A stretch of 28,660 nucleotides of DNA from the NCBI GenBank assembly GCA_022579005.1, contig MU401806.1:1-28660 (forward strand), read 5' to 3'. The DNA comes from Poronia punctata (lineage: Eukaryota > Ascomycota > Sordariomycetes > Xylariales > Xylariaceae). Position 1 is the first letter of the stretch. The number at the start of each line of letters is the position of its first letter. Positions 18,720 through 28,660 of the stretch are shown in pieces. Both the position numbers and the translations under genes were made by a program. A model generated the notes under the pieces. That model made no database searches. It was not told where the DNA came from and saw only the letters and a program-made list of their open reading frames with translations.

Positions 18720-20100
18720 ATTTTAAGGTTTATAAATTAAATATATAAACTTAAAACTACTTATATAAATAGTCCCGGCTTGTAGATTTAATTAAACCTT
18801 AATTTAACTTAATAGCTTAGTAAAGCTGCTAAAAACTTAATATTTAGCTACTTTAGTTTTATACTAAAATTATAGCTTAAAAAGATAAAAAACGCATAAA
18901 AATGCGCATAGCTATAAAGTAATAAGCTTTAGCTAAAATATTATACGTAAATAGTAACTTTATAAAAACTATTTTAAAAGTAAATAAGATCTTTTAAATA
19001 AAAGCTTGTTAATAGTTTACTATTATTTTACGTTTATTTTAAAATATAAATATAAAAACTATAGGTTATAAACCTAATAAAAAAATACTTAATATACTAG
19101 CTAACTAGGCTTATATTTTTAATAGCTAAATTGCTTTAAATACTTTTAAAAAGTCTTAATATATAACTAATATAGTACAATACTAACAAAAAACTTAAAA
19201 GCTAATTTAAGCTTTTATTAAACTATATATTAAAAAAAGTAATAAACTAGGCTTTTTTTTTATTACTTTAACTAAAAATAAAAAAAATATAATATTTAAC
19301 TTTAATAGTACTATAAACTTAAGTATATTTAAAAACCTTATAAAGGCTTACTTAGAAGTGGTATTTTAAAAATTTAAAATATATACTTTAATATTGTTAG
19401 CTTACTAAGTATAAGCAAATAACCTATATATTTTACTTATTATAAGCAAAAATACTATATTTAACTTAGTTTATTAGGCTTACTATTTAACTAAACTAGG
19501 TTTATATAAAGTAGCTATGCTAAAAAAAAAAGTAAAACTTTTTTAATAAGCTTATAAACAAACTATAGTAGCGCTGCTTAAAAACAATAATAACAAAACT
19601 ATAAAGCACATTACTTAAAAATTAATTAATATATATAACAAAATTAACTATTTTAAAATTTAAGTTATTAATATAAACTAATAAGTAATAAACTTTTTAG
19701 CATATAACTACTTTATATTTTACAATAATACTTTTTTAACCTTTACTATATCTTATAAATTTATAAAGGTTAAAGTATTAACATTTTATAATAAAAAAAA
19801 AAATAAAGTTACTTTTAAAGTATAGCTATAATATATAAAAAATCGACTTAAAGCTAATAAAAACTAGTTTATAAATAATAAAGCTAAAATAGCTAATATT
19901 AAATCTTACTTAAAAAGTACTATAGCTAAAAACCTATAGCTTTACTTATAAAATAACTATTTAAATATAATTAATATTTTAACTAAGCTTTTAAACTACT
20001 TAAAAAGCAAATATAAAAATGTTAATAAAAAGTAGTAAGTTAAAGTTAAGTATTAAAAACTAAAAATAAAAAGTCTAGCTAATTATTAAACTTTTAAAAA
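18720..20100 (+). mobile_element. gypsy element: leader and gag-like region
   Basis: Lies between the 5' LTR and the zinc-knuckle-like segment, where gag belongs. The sequence is too mutated for a capsid motif to be named. An island of less mutated sequence, AGTCCCGGCTTGTAG, sits at about 18,771. Confidence 0.5.
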
Positions 20101-21599
20101 TAGCTTTATTTGCTTTATAAGCAAACAGCGCATTTTATGCACAAAATAAAAAAGAAAATTTTATAATAAGCTTACTTTTTATTTATAATAAAAAATAACG
20201 TTATAATACTTTAATATAACTATAAACTTTAACTTATTTATTTAATACTATACCTAAGTAGTATACACTTTTTAATAAAAAAATAAGTGCAAAATAATTT
20301 AAAAGCTAGCTAATAATAATACTTAAACTAATAATAGTATAATTAAACTAGCATAGCTTATAATAAACAATGCTTAACTTGCTTTATTTTAAAGCAATAG
20401 TAAAAGTTTATATAATAAAAAAAATAATTATAATATAATAAAATTGCAACTTAAACCTTTTGCTAAAAAAATAAAAATACTTATTATTAAAAGTTATTGT
20501 TTTAATTATAAAAAATAAAGCTATACCTTTTATAACTACTTATTAAAAAAAATAATCTAAACTAGCAAACATAAATCTATATAATACTTATAGCATATAA
20601 ATATAACTTTAAAAAATAAACATAAACTAAAAAAAATGCTAAACAGGCGTTAAAAAAATAACCCTAAGTTAAATAAACTTTTATTTAAAAAGGGTATTAC
20701 TTTTAACGCATATTAAAATATATAAAAAACTTAATATTATAAACAAATATATAAAAAAAAGCCTTTTATATTTAGCTATACTTTATTAAATAATAAATCT
20801 TTTTTGCTTATAAATAATGTGCTTAGTAATATAAAAGCTAATATATATGCAGCTATAAATTTTAAACTTGCTAAATAAATTAAAACAAATTTAAACCTTA
20901 TAATATTAATAAACTTTAATTATTAAATAATAATAAGGTTTAATAGCAAAAGTAGCTAAAATATTTGCAAAATCTTACTAACTACATTTTGTATTAATAA
21001 ACAAACTTTTAAAAATGTTTTATTAATTATTTTATAAATATAATATACTATAATATTAAAAAAACTATAGTTTAGTTAATATAAAATTTTGCTAAACTAT
21101 TAAGGTTACTATTTCCTATTTTTTAAAAACTTCTTATAAAGTATAGCGTACTAACTAAATAGTAATAACCTACTTTAATTAATACCTATAAAAAAGTTAA
21201 CTAAACTATAAAACGGCCTAAAAAAAAACTTTACTAAAGCAAATATAAAAAAAATAAAAAAAGCAATATAAAAGCAAGATAATAATAAAAAACAAATATA
21301 AAAAGTACTTAGCAAGTGGTTATTAAATGCTTAAAAACTATATTAAATATAAAAAGACAGCATAGCTTAGTATAAAAAATAACTAAATACTAAGTTATGC
21401 TTGCTTATAGTTTTATTATTTTAATATATAGTACGCGTTAATTGCTTAAAGGATTAAGTAAAAATAATAAGTATAAAAAAAGTAGATTTTATTATTAAAA
21501 AATAAAAGGTAAAGGAATTTTTTAATAAAAAAAGCAAGAAATTAAAACGTTAAGCTTTAAAAGTTATACTACTAAAGTACTATAACTTCTTTTATATTT

Positions 21600-22380
21600 T
21601 TAGTAAAGTTAATTTAAATAAGCTTTCTTTATAGCAACCTAATATAAATTACCTTATAAAATTTCTTAATAAAAAGTTACTTAATAACTTAAAATATAGC
21701 TTACTATATAAAATGTTTTTTAATAAGTTAAAAGCTATATAAAAATACTTTATTAATTACTTATAAAAGGGATTTATAAAACTAAGTAACGCGCTATAAG
21801 CATTACTAGTTTTATTTGTTTAAAAGCTTTATAAAGGATTGCGGTTTTATATAAACTATAAAAAATTAAATAACTTAATAAAAAAGGACTAATACTTTTT
21901 GCTTTTAATTAAGAAAACCTTTTTATAAATTTTTAAAGCAAAGATTTTTATAAAAATAAACGTGCAATAAGCATTCTACTAAATAAGGATAGCAGCAAAA
22001 ATAAAAAACCTAACAATGTTTTATACTAAATATAAAGCTTATAAATATAAAGTGTTGCTATTTAGCTTAACTAATAGTTTATTTATATTTTAAAAGTATA
22101 TTAATAATATGTTATTTAACTACTTAAACTACTTTTACTACGCTTACGTTAATAATATCTTTATATACTTTAATATATTAAAAAAATATTAAAAATATAT
22201 AAAAAAGGTGCTATAATAGCTAAAAGATGCAAGGCTATAAGCTAACCTAAAAAAGTTAAAATTTTATATTATTTAAACTAAGTTTTTAAAGTATATAATA
22301 AGCTTTAATAGTATTAGCGTTAATTTTACTAAAATTAAAGTGGTTAAAAATTAAGCTACTTTTATAACTATTAAAAGTAT
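21600..22380 (+). pseudogene. gypsy element: reverse-transcriptase region
   Basis: Decayed RT motifs appear in the expected order on the plus strand (near 21,840, 22,045 and 22,145). The catalytic YVDD is encoded as TACGTTAATAAT, where GAT/GAC to AAT is the G-to-A change expected from RIP. Multiple in-frame TAA and TAG codons show that it is dead. Confidence 0.8.
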
Positions 22381-23049
22381 ATAGTTTTTTTTAAAATTTT
22401 GCAATTTTTATTAAAAATTTGTTTAAAAATATAGCTAAAAAGCAAAGCTATTAATAGCACTTATACATTATAACGCTGCTTTTATATAAAATAAGCACTA
22501 TAAAAAAGCATTTTAAAAACTAAAAAAAATACTAACATTTGCTTCTTTTTTTTGCTACTATAATTATAAGCTATTTATAAAAGTTAAAATAAACGTATTA
22601 AATAAAATAGTAGCTAAAGTACTATTATAACTACACCTAGATAATAAGTAGCACTTTATAGCGTTTTATTTAAAAATAATAAAAAAAGCAAAGTTAAATT
22701 ATAAAATATATAATAAAAAAATGTTAATAATAGTTTTAGCGCTAAAAAAGTAGCGCGTTAAACTAATTAAATACTAATAAAAAAAACTATTTTTAATTAT
22801 TATAAACTATAAAGCACTAAAGTATTTTAGTATAAAGTAATACTTTAATTTATAGCAAGCTAAGTAGTTTATATTGCTAGCTAAATATAACTTTATAGTT
22901 ATATATAAACTAAAAAAAAAAACATTATAGCTAATGCTTTATTAAGAAAATAAAAAGACATTATTACTTAAAAAGCTAAAAAAAAGTTATAATAGCACGC
23001 TATACTTTTTAAACTAATAATAATAAAATTTATAGCTAGATAAATAAAT

Positions 23050-23900
23050 AAAATACTTACTAAAATATTTATATTTAAACTTTAAAAAAAAGTAAAAGAT
23101 TTTATAAGTTTTTAACTTATTAACAAAATATTATAAAAAAACTAAAACAATTTAAAAATGCAAATATATTAGTAAAAAACGTAAATTTAAACTAAAGGCA
23201 CTAATAACTTATAAGCTATATAAAATAAACTAATAATATATAAAAAATAACTAGTAGTACTAAATTTACTTTATATGTACATAAAGCTAATTAAAAAAGC
23301 TTATAAGCAAATGCTAATAGCGTACTTTAAAAAAAAAAAAATAAGATAATTAGTAGTAAAATAGTATTAGTAGCTTAAGTTAAAAAACAATTATAATAAA
23401 TATGTAGCTAATTACTTGTAATATAAACTAGTAAAAGTTTTAAAAAATAAAATACTAAAAAAGCTAATATTACTTTTAGTATTTAAACATATATAGTAAT
23501 ACTTAGTAATTAATTTTAAATAAATGCTAAAAAATAAATATAAATTTAATAATATAATAGTTATAGTAAACAAGCTAAGTAAAAAAGCTTAGACTATACC
23601 TTATACTATAAAGGTTACTGTTTAATAAGCAGCTTAAATATACTATAAAAAGCTATTTTAAGTTTTTAGCTTACTTATAACTATTATTTTAAATTGCAAA
23701 CTTTAGTTTATATTTGCTTTTATTAATAAACTAGCTAAAATTTTAAAAATTATATAAATACTAGCTTTAGCTAGCTACTATAAAATAGTAAGCTAAGCAA
23801 AGATTATAAATAAATACTTAAACTAATAATTATGCTTTTATATTAATTACTATTAAAATAACTAGTTAAAAAAAATCTTAGCAATAAACTATATATAAGC
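23050..23900 (+). pseudogene. gypsy element: integrase region
   Basis: A decayed integrase core with LPITIISNRKLQFIFAFIN-like sequence near 23,670-23,730. Its DRGPQF-type aspartate has become Asn. It is followed by a SYYKIVS*AKIINKYLN-like segment near 23,780-23,820 that corresponds to the family's H(P)xTDGQTExxNxxLE motif. Stops interrupt it. Confidence 0.75.
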
Positions 23901-24940
23901 TGCAATTTTATATAAGTTTATAAGCTTATTGCTTTATAAAGTAAAAATAGGATTTTTAATGCTATTTTATTTTAACTAAGAAAATAGGATATTAAAAAAG
24001 GAGTTAAAAGAATTACTTTAAAAAGAGGCCTAACTGCAAAAAAAAGCTTAAAGCAAGACTTAGAAAATTAAAAACTATGTTTATATAGCAAAGGCGTATT
24101 TATAGCAAACTTAAAAGTAAATAGCAGATTAAGCTAATAAAGGTTATAAAGAACTTAACTTTAATGTTAAAAACTACGTATTTATTTTAAAAAAACGTTA
24201 ATTATAATAAACTAACTAACTTTTTAATAAACTTAATTACTTTATAACTTAATAAAAGTTTTAAATACTATATTAAAATAGCAATACTTATACTTTTAAG
24301 GTGCTATACTTATAGCGCGCAACTAATAAATACTATATAAACTAACTTTATAAATATTTTAATAACCTATTATTAAAATAAAAAGCTATAAACTTAAATA
24401 AAAAAACAGTTGTGCTAATAAGTAAAGAAAAAAAATTTATAGTTAAAAAAATATGCATATTAAGGCTATATTATAATAAATTATAATATAAAGTTAACTA
24501 GAAAAAATAAAATACTAATAAGAAATAGTACTTTACTAAAAACTTTAAAAATAGCGTAAAATTACTAAAAAACTTTTATAAACAGCATTTTAAAGCTATA
24601 AAACCTTTAATATAACTTAATAAGTAGTTAAAAGCAGCAAAAAAAAAGGAATTTAACAAAGCTTATAAGGATAATAATAAAGCTATAACAAGTGTAACTT
24701 AAAAGACGTAAAAACAAAACGTATAAAAAGTACTTTATATAGTTAATATAATATAATTAGTTATAAAAAAACTATACTATAGCATAATAGTATAAAGGCC
24801 TAGATTGTTATAATAATAGTAAATATTTAAAGCGATTTTCTTTTAGCTAAAAAGCAACTAATTAAAAAAAACTTAAAAGACACTAGTTTAAACTTAAACT
24901 ATGCTTTAAAACAAATTATTTTTTTCTTTTAAAAAAAAGT

Positions 24941-25186
24941 AGTTATAAATTAGTTAATAGCAATATAGCTAATTAAATAGCTTATAGCCATTATTTCTTT
25001 TAAACAATAAATACAAAAGCTTATACTTATAAACAGCTGCAGCCCTACTAATTAGTGCATATATAAGTCTGCACCTTTAATAAGAACTTAAAGGCTTTTC
25101 TTTTTTTTTCTTTTTACTTTAAGATTTCTAGCAATAGATTAAGTCACCTTTTAAAGCCTTGCCTTTTTTGTGACTCATTTATAACA
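24941..25186 (+). repeat. 3' LTR of the gypsy element
   Basis: Begins AGTTATAAATTAG after an A-rich tract (likely polypurine tract, about 24,931-24,939) and ends TTATAACA. It keeps some bases lost in the 5' LTR (for example GCAGCCCTAC, GTGCATATATAAG, TTTGTGACTC) and has lost others that the 5' LTR keeps. Confidence 0.88.
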
Positions 25187-25191
25187 GTATA
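25187..25191. other. target-site duplication, right copy (GTATA)
   Basis: GTATA follows the 3' LTR directly and matches the pentamer before the 5' LTR. Confidence 0.6.
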
Positions 25192-25199
25192 GAAATTTA

Positions 25200-26480
25200 A
25201 TTATTAGTTAAAATATAGGAGTTAGGCTACTAATACTTATAAAAGAGGTTTTTTACTAAAGGACTATAAAACTACCTTTACTAGCAATACTTTTTATTAC
25301 TAAAGGGTAATACTTTTAAGGCTAACTATAATATAACCTTTACTAGCATTACTTTTTATTACTAAAAAGCAATACCTATTGCTAATACTTACTAGTTAGG
25401 TTTTTTATTAAAAGATTATAAGACTACTTTTACTAGCAATACCCTTTATTATTATAAAGCAACACTTATTGCTAATACTTACTAGTTAGCTTTTTTACTA
25501 AAAAACTATTATGCTACCTTTATTAGCATTACTTTTTATTGCTAAAGGGCAGCACTTTTAAAGCTAACTTTTAAAGCTAATTATAATGCTACCTTTACTA
25601 GCATTACTTTTTATTATTAAAAGGCAACATTTATTACTAATACTTACTAGTTACGTTTTTTATTAAAAGACTATTATGCTACTTTTACTAGCATTATTTT
25701 TTATTACTAAAGAGCAGCACTTATTGCTAATACTTATTAGTTAAGTTTTTTACTAAAGGACTATAAAACTATTTTTATTAGCATTACTTTTTATTACTAA
25801 AAGGTAGCACTTATTGCTAATACTTATTAGTTAAGTTTTTTACTAAAAAACTATTATGTTACCTTTATTAGCATTACTTTTTATTGCTAAAAGGCAGCAC
25901 TTTTAAAGTTAACTTTTAAAGCTAACTATAATGCTACTTTTACTAGCATTACTTTTTATTACTAAAAAGTAACACTTATTATTAATACTTACTAGTTACG
26001 TTTTTTATTAAAAAACTATTATGCTACTTTTACTAGCATTACTTTTTATTGCTAAAAAGTAGCACTTTTAAAGCTAGCTTTTAAAGCTAGCTATAATACT
26101 ACTTTTATTAGCATTACCTCTTATTGCTAAAAGGCAGCACTTTTAAAGCTAGCTTTTAAAGCTAGCTATAATGCTACTTTTATTAGCATTACTTTTTATT
26201 GCTAAAAAGCAATACTTATTACTACTACTTACTAGTTAAGTTTTTAATTAAAAAACTATAAAACTACTTTTATTAGCATTATTTTTTATTGCTAAAAAGT
26301 AATACTTATTACTAATACTTACTAGTTAAGTTTTTTATTAAAAAATTATAAAACTACCTTTACTAATATTATTTTTTATTGCTAAAAAGCAACACTTTTA
26401 AAGCTAACTTTTAAAGCTAACTATAAAACTACTTTTATTAGCATTACTTTTTATTACTAAAAAGCAATACTTACTAATAC
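25200..26480. repeat. 90-bp tandem array with extended units
   Basis: The marker ACTAGTTA(A/G) followed by a T run appears at about 25,391, 25,481, 25,646, 25,736, 25,826 and onward. Spacings are 90 bp, or 90 plus about 75 bp where a unit carries an extra segment with CTTTTAAAGCTAACTTTTAA. The core of each unit is CTACTTTTACTAGCATTACTTTTTATTACTAAAA. Units differ chiefly by transitions. No coding potential. Confidence 0.88.
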
Positions 26481-26739
26481 TTAGTATAGTACTATATACT
26501 AGTTTATAAAATATATTATATTTTAAGCTAGCTAAGTAAAAATTATTAACTATTATAAATTACTATACTAGTTACTTATATTTTTAAGCAAATATTAGAA
26601 ATATAGTACTATAGCAATTATAGTATATATTATTATTTACTTTAAATTTTATAGTAGCTATTATAGTTTTTTATTAAATATTAAAAAAAAAAAGCTATAG
26701 CATACTTTAGCATACGCTGCTAATAACTATAAATAATAT
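26481..26739. other. AT-rich spacer, nothing recognised
   Basis: Short AT-rich stretch between repeat arrays, with no open frame and no repeat detected. Confidence 0.4.
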
Positions 26740-26930
26740 AGTAGTTATAAAAAAAGGCTTATAGCTACTTTTTTTATATACTTACTAGCTTTACTTAAGT
26801 TAAAAATATAGCTTAAACGCTTTTTATTTAAGTAAGCTTTTTTTAATAAATTATTTATATAAAAAAATTTAAAAGTTAACTTATAAAACTACTTTTTAAC
26901 TAAATTAAAAGAAAGTTAAAAAATAGTTAA
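26740..26930. repeat. ~190-bp direct repeat, left copy
   Basis: Starts near AGTAGTTAT, then AAAGGCTTATAGCTACTTTT, and includes ATACTTACTAGCTTTACTTA and GTTAACTTATAAAACTA. It matches 27,211-27,405 with few differences. The two copies are separated by about 280 bp of unique AT-rich DNA. They might be LTR remnants of a small element, but no TG..CA ends or domains were found. Confidence 0.75.
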
Positions 26931-27210
26931 GTTATTAGCTTTATATAGTACTAAGTAGCAGTTACTATATTTTACTATACTTTAAAGCATTATAATAAGC
27001 ACTAATAATTATAATAAATTTTTATACTAGCTAATAACTTAAACCTTTTAGCAATTATTATATTTTCAGTTTTATAGTATATATAATATATATTATTTAT
27101 TATTAAAAATAGTTTAATAATTATTATAACTTTTAAAACTTACTATAAATATAATAAAATAATATATTTTAGTATACTTAATAACGTTATTAACTATTAT
27201 AAATTATTAA

Positions 27211-27405
27211 AGTAGTTATTAAAAAAAGCTTATAGCTGCTTTTTTTATATACTTACTAGCTTTACTTAAGTTAAAAACATAGCTTAAAAGCTTTTAATTT
27301 AAGTAAGCTTTTTTTAATAAATTATTTATATAAAAAATTTTAAAAGTTAACTTATAAAACTATATTTTTAACTAGTTAAAAAGTAGTTAAAAAAAAGTTA
27401 ATAAA
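27211..27405. repeat. ~190-bp direct repeat, right copy
   Basis: Matches the left copy in order and orientation: AGTAGTTATT, then AAGCTTATAGCTGCTTTTTT and TACTTACTAGCTTTACTTAA. Differences are mostly transitions plus short indels near the end. It abuts the 96-bp array. Confidence 0.75.
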
Positions 27406-28200
27406 AACTAAAAACTAATAACTAGATTTTATTACTTTTTACGCTTTTAGTACTTAAACCTAAATAAGTACTATACTTACTTTAAAAAGGGCTTAGGTGC
27501 TCTTTACGCTTTTAATACCTAAAATATAAAAAAACAAAGTTATTAAAGCTTATATTTAAGTAGGTATTATACTTACTTTAAAAAAGGCTTAGGTACTTTT
27601 TATACTTTTAGTACTTAAAATATAAAAAAGTAAAGCTATTAAAGCTTATATTTAAATAAGTACTATATTTATTTTAAAAAAAGCTTAAGTGCTTTTTATA
27701 CTTTTAATACTTAAAATATAAAAAGGCAAAGCTATTAAAGCTTATATTTAAGTAAGTACTATACTTACTTTAAAAAAAGCTTAAATGCTTTTTACGCTTT
27801 TAGTACTTAAAATATAAAAAAGCAAAGCTATTAAAGCTTATATTTAAGTAGGTACTATATTTACTTTAAAAAGGGCTTAGGTGCTCTTTACGTTTTTAGT
27901 ACCTAAAATATAAAAAAGCAAAGCTATTAAAGCTTATACTTAAATAAGTACTATACTTATTTTAAAAAGGGCTTAGGTGCTCTTTATACTTTTAATACCT
28001 AAAATATAAAAAAGCAAAGCTATTAAAGCTTATATTTAAATAAGTGCTATACTTACTTTAAAAAGGGCTTAGGTGCTTTTTACGCTTTTAGTACCTAAAA
28101 TATAAAAAAGTAAAGCTATTAAAGCTTATATTTAAATAAGTGCTATACTTACTTTTAAAAGGGCTTAAGTGCTTTTTATGCTTTTAGTACCTAGTATATA
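27406..28200. repeat. regular 96-bp tandem array, about eight units
   Basis: The marker GGCTTAGGTGCTCTTTACGC and its C/T variants recurs at 27,491, 27,587, 27,683, 27,779, 27,875, 27,971, 28,067 and 28,163. The spacing is exactly 96 bp each time. Each unit also carries TTTTAGTACCTAAAATATAA, then GCAAAGCTATTAAAGCTTAT and ATACTTACTTTAAAAAGGGC. The lack of indels contrasts with the other arrays here. GAGCACCTAAGCCC on the minus strand is the least decayed segment. Confidence 0.93.
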
Positions 28201-28660
28201 TAAAACTAAAAATGTTATAATATAATTATTATATATTAAATTTATATTTTTTATATAATAAATAATTATAAAATTAATTAAGTATAAAAAATACTTAAAA
28301 AGCAAAGATTAAAAAGCTATTTAAAAGCTTATTACGCTTTTAATACCTAAGTTTAGTTACTTATAAGTAAAATAAAGCTTAAAAGCTATTTAAAAGCTTT
28401 TTACGCTTTTATTGCTTACACTAATATAGCTATAAAGTAGCTATAAAGCTAAAAGGCTAAAAAGCTAGCTTAAAAGTTATAACGCGCTTAATACTTAAAC
28501 TTATAATAAGTTTTAAAAAGTAATAATAGGTTTTTTTAATAGATTTTCTACTTTAAAAAACCTTGTACTATATTATATATACTAAAAAATATAATATAAA
28601 ATAAATAGTTTTATATACTTTAAATATTAAGCTATTATTAGCATATTATATTTTAACTTT
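28201..28660. other. AT-rich DNA with degenerate traces of the 96-bp unit
   Basis: Pieces such as AAAAGCTTATTACGCTTTTAATACCTAA (near 28,325) and AAAGCTTTTTACGCTTTTATTGCTTA (near 28,393) resemble parts of the 96-bp unit but are not in register. No gene is seen. Confidence 0.45.

Larger units (their letters stand above)
18475..25186 (+). mobile_element. full-length Ty3/gypsy LTR retrotransposon, inactivated by RIP
   Basis: About 6.7 kb, bounded by ~245-bp direct LTRs and a GTATA target-site duplication. Plus-strand translation, despite stops throughout, shows the gypsy order. A zinc-knuckle-like CFxxK/H segment lies near 20,110. The reverse-transcriptase block at about 21,650-22,380 contains a decayed LRFxxDYRKLN-like motif near 21,840, a YKVLPFGLTN-like motif near 22,045 and a YVDDILIY-like catalytic motif near 22,145 (the aspartates now read Asn). 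RNase H follows. Integrase lies at about 23,250-23,850, with a DRGPQF-like motif near 23,690 and a DGQTExxN-like motif near 23,790. Integrase after RT/RNase H defines Ty3/gypsy rather than Ty1/copia. An A/G-rich tract just before the 3' LTR is the likely polypurine tract; no clear tRNA primer site follows the 5' LTR. Every frame is closed, so the element is defective. Confidence 0.9.

Noticed and set aside
18475..25186. Ty1/copia assignment
   Set aside because: Integrase motifs lie after, not before, the reverse transcriptase, and the RT motif order fits Ty3/gypsy.

Overview
This window looks like nuclear DNA of a filamentous ascomycete, probably a Sordariomycete-like Pezizomycotina. The reasons are short spliceosomal introns with GTAAGT donors, fungal-type gene structure, TACCT-rich intergenic DNA, a Ty3/gypsy LTR retrotransposon, and very AT-rich flanks full of TpA and poor in CpA/TpG. 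That flank composition is the signature of repeat-induced point mutation (RIP). The window is a two-compartment sequence: a normal-composition gene island of about 5.5 kb (4,843-10,336) inside roughly 23 kb of RIP-degraded repeats.

Left AT-rich flank (1-4,842): a 201-bp tandem repeat of about three copies, then a long degraded stretch with no open frame. One short segment near 4,290-4,400 weakly resembles a LINE reverse transcriptase.

Gene island, all three genes on the minus strand: (i) 5,121-4,843, the 5' part of an unrecognised gene that runs into the AT-rich edge; (ii) 7,390-5,713, a three-exon HMG-box gene. Its HMG domain has an intron splitting a serine codon at the position used in ascomycete mating-type (MAT1-2-1-like) HMG boxes. 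Its 398-codon frame is broken by one in-frame TAG at codon 211, which could have arisen from CAG by a RIP-type C-to-T change; (iii) 9,673-8,905, a three-exon gene for a 206-residue protein resembling fungal ABM-like dimeric alpha/beta-barrel proteins. Each gene has a TATAAA element upstream. The intergenic DNA at 8,015-8,410 holds a very degenerate ~90-bp repeat.

Right AT-rich flank: a 37-bp/18-bp minisatellite whose least mutated units lie next to the island (10,438-11,690); unresolved degraded DNA; a minisatellite/200-bp repeat cluster (15,650-16,680); a small repeat cluster with an inverted repeat (17,690-18,420); a structurally complete but coding-dead Ty3/gypsy element with ~245-bp LTRs and a GTATA target-site duplication (18,470-25,191); a 90-bp tandem array (25,200-26,480); a pair of ~190-bp direct repeats; and a strikingly regular 96-bp tandem array (27,400-28,200).

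The genes show no obvious shared pathway. The main biological interest is a mating-type-like HMG regulator surrounded by RIP-mutated DNA and apparently broken by a RIP-compatible nonsense change. No tRNA, rRNA or CRISPR array was seen. Exon boundaries were read by eye and have no transcript support.
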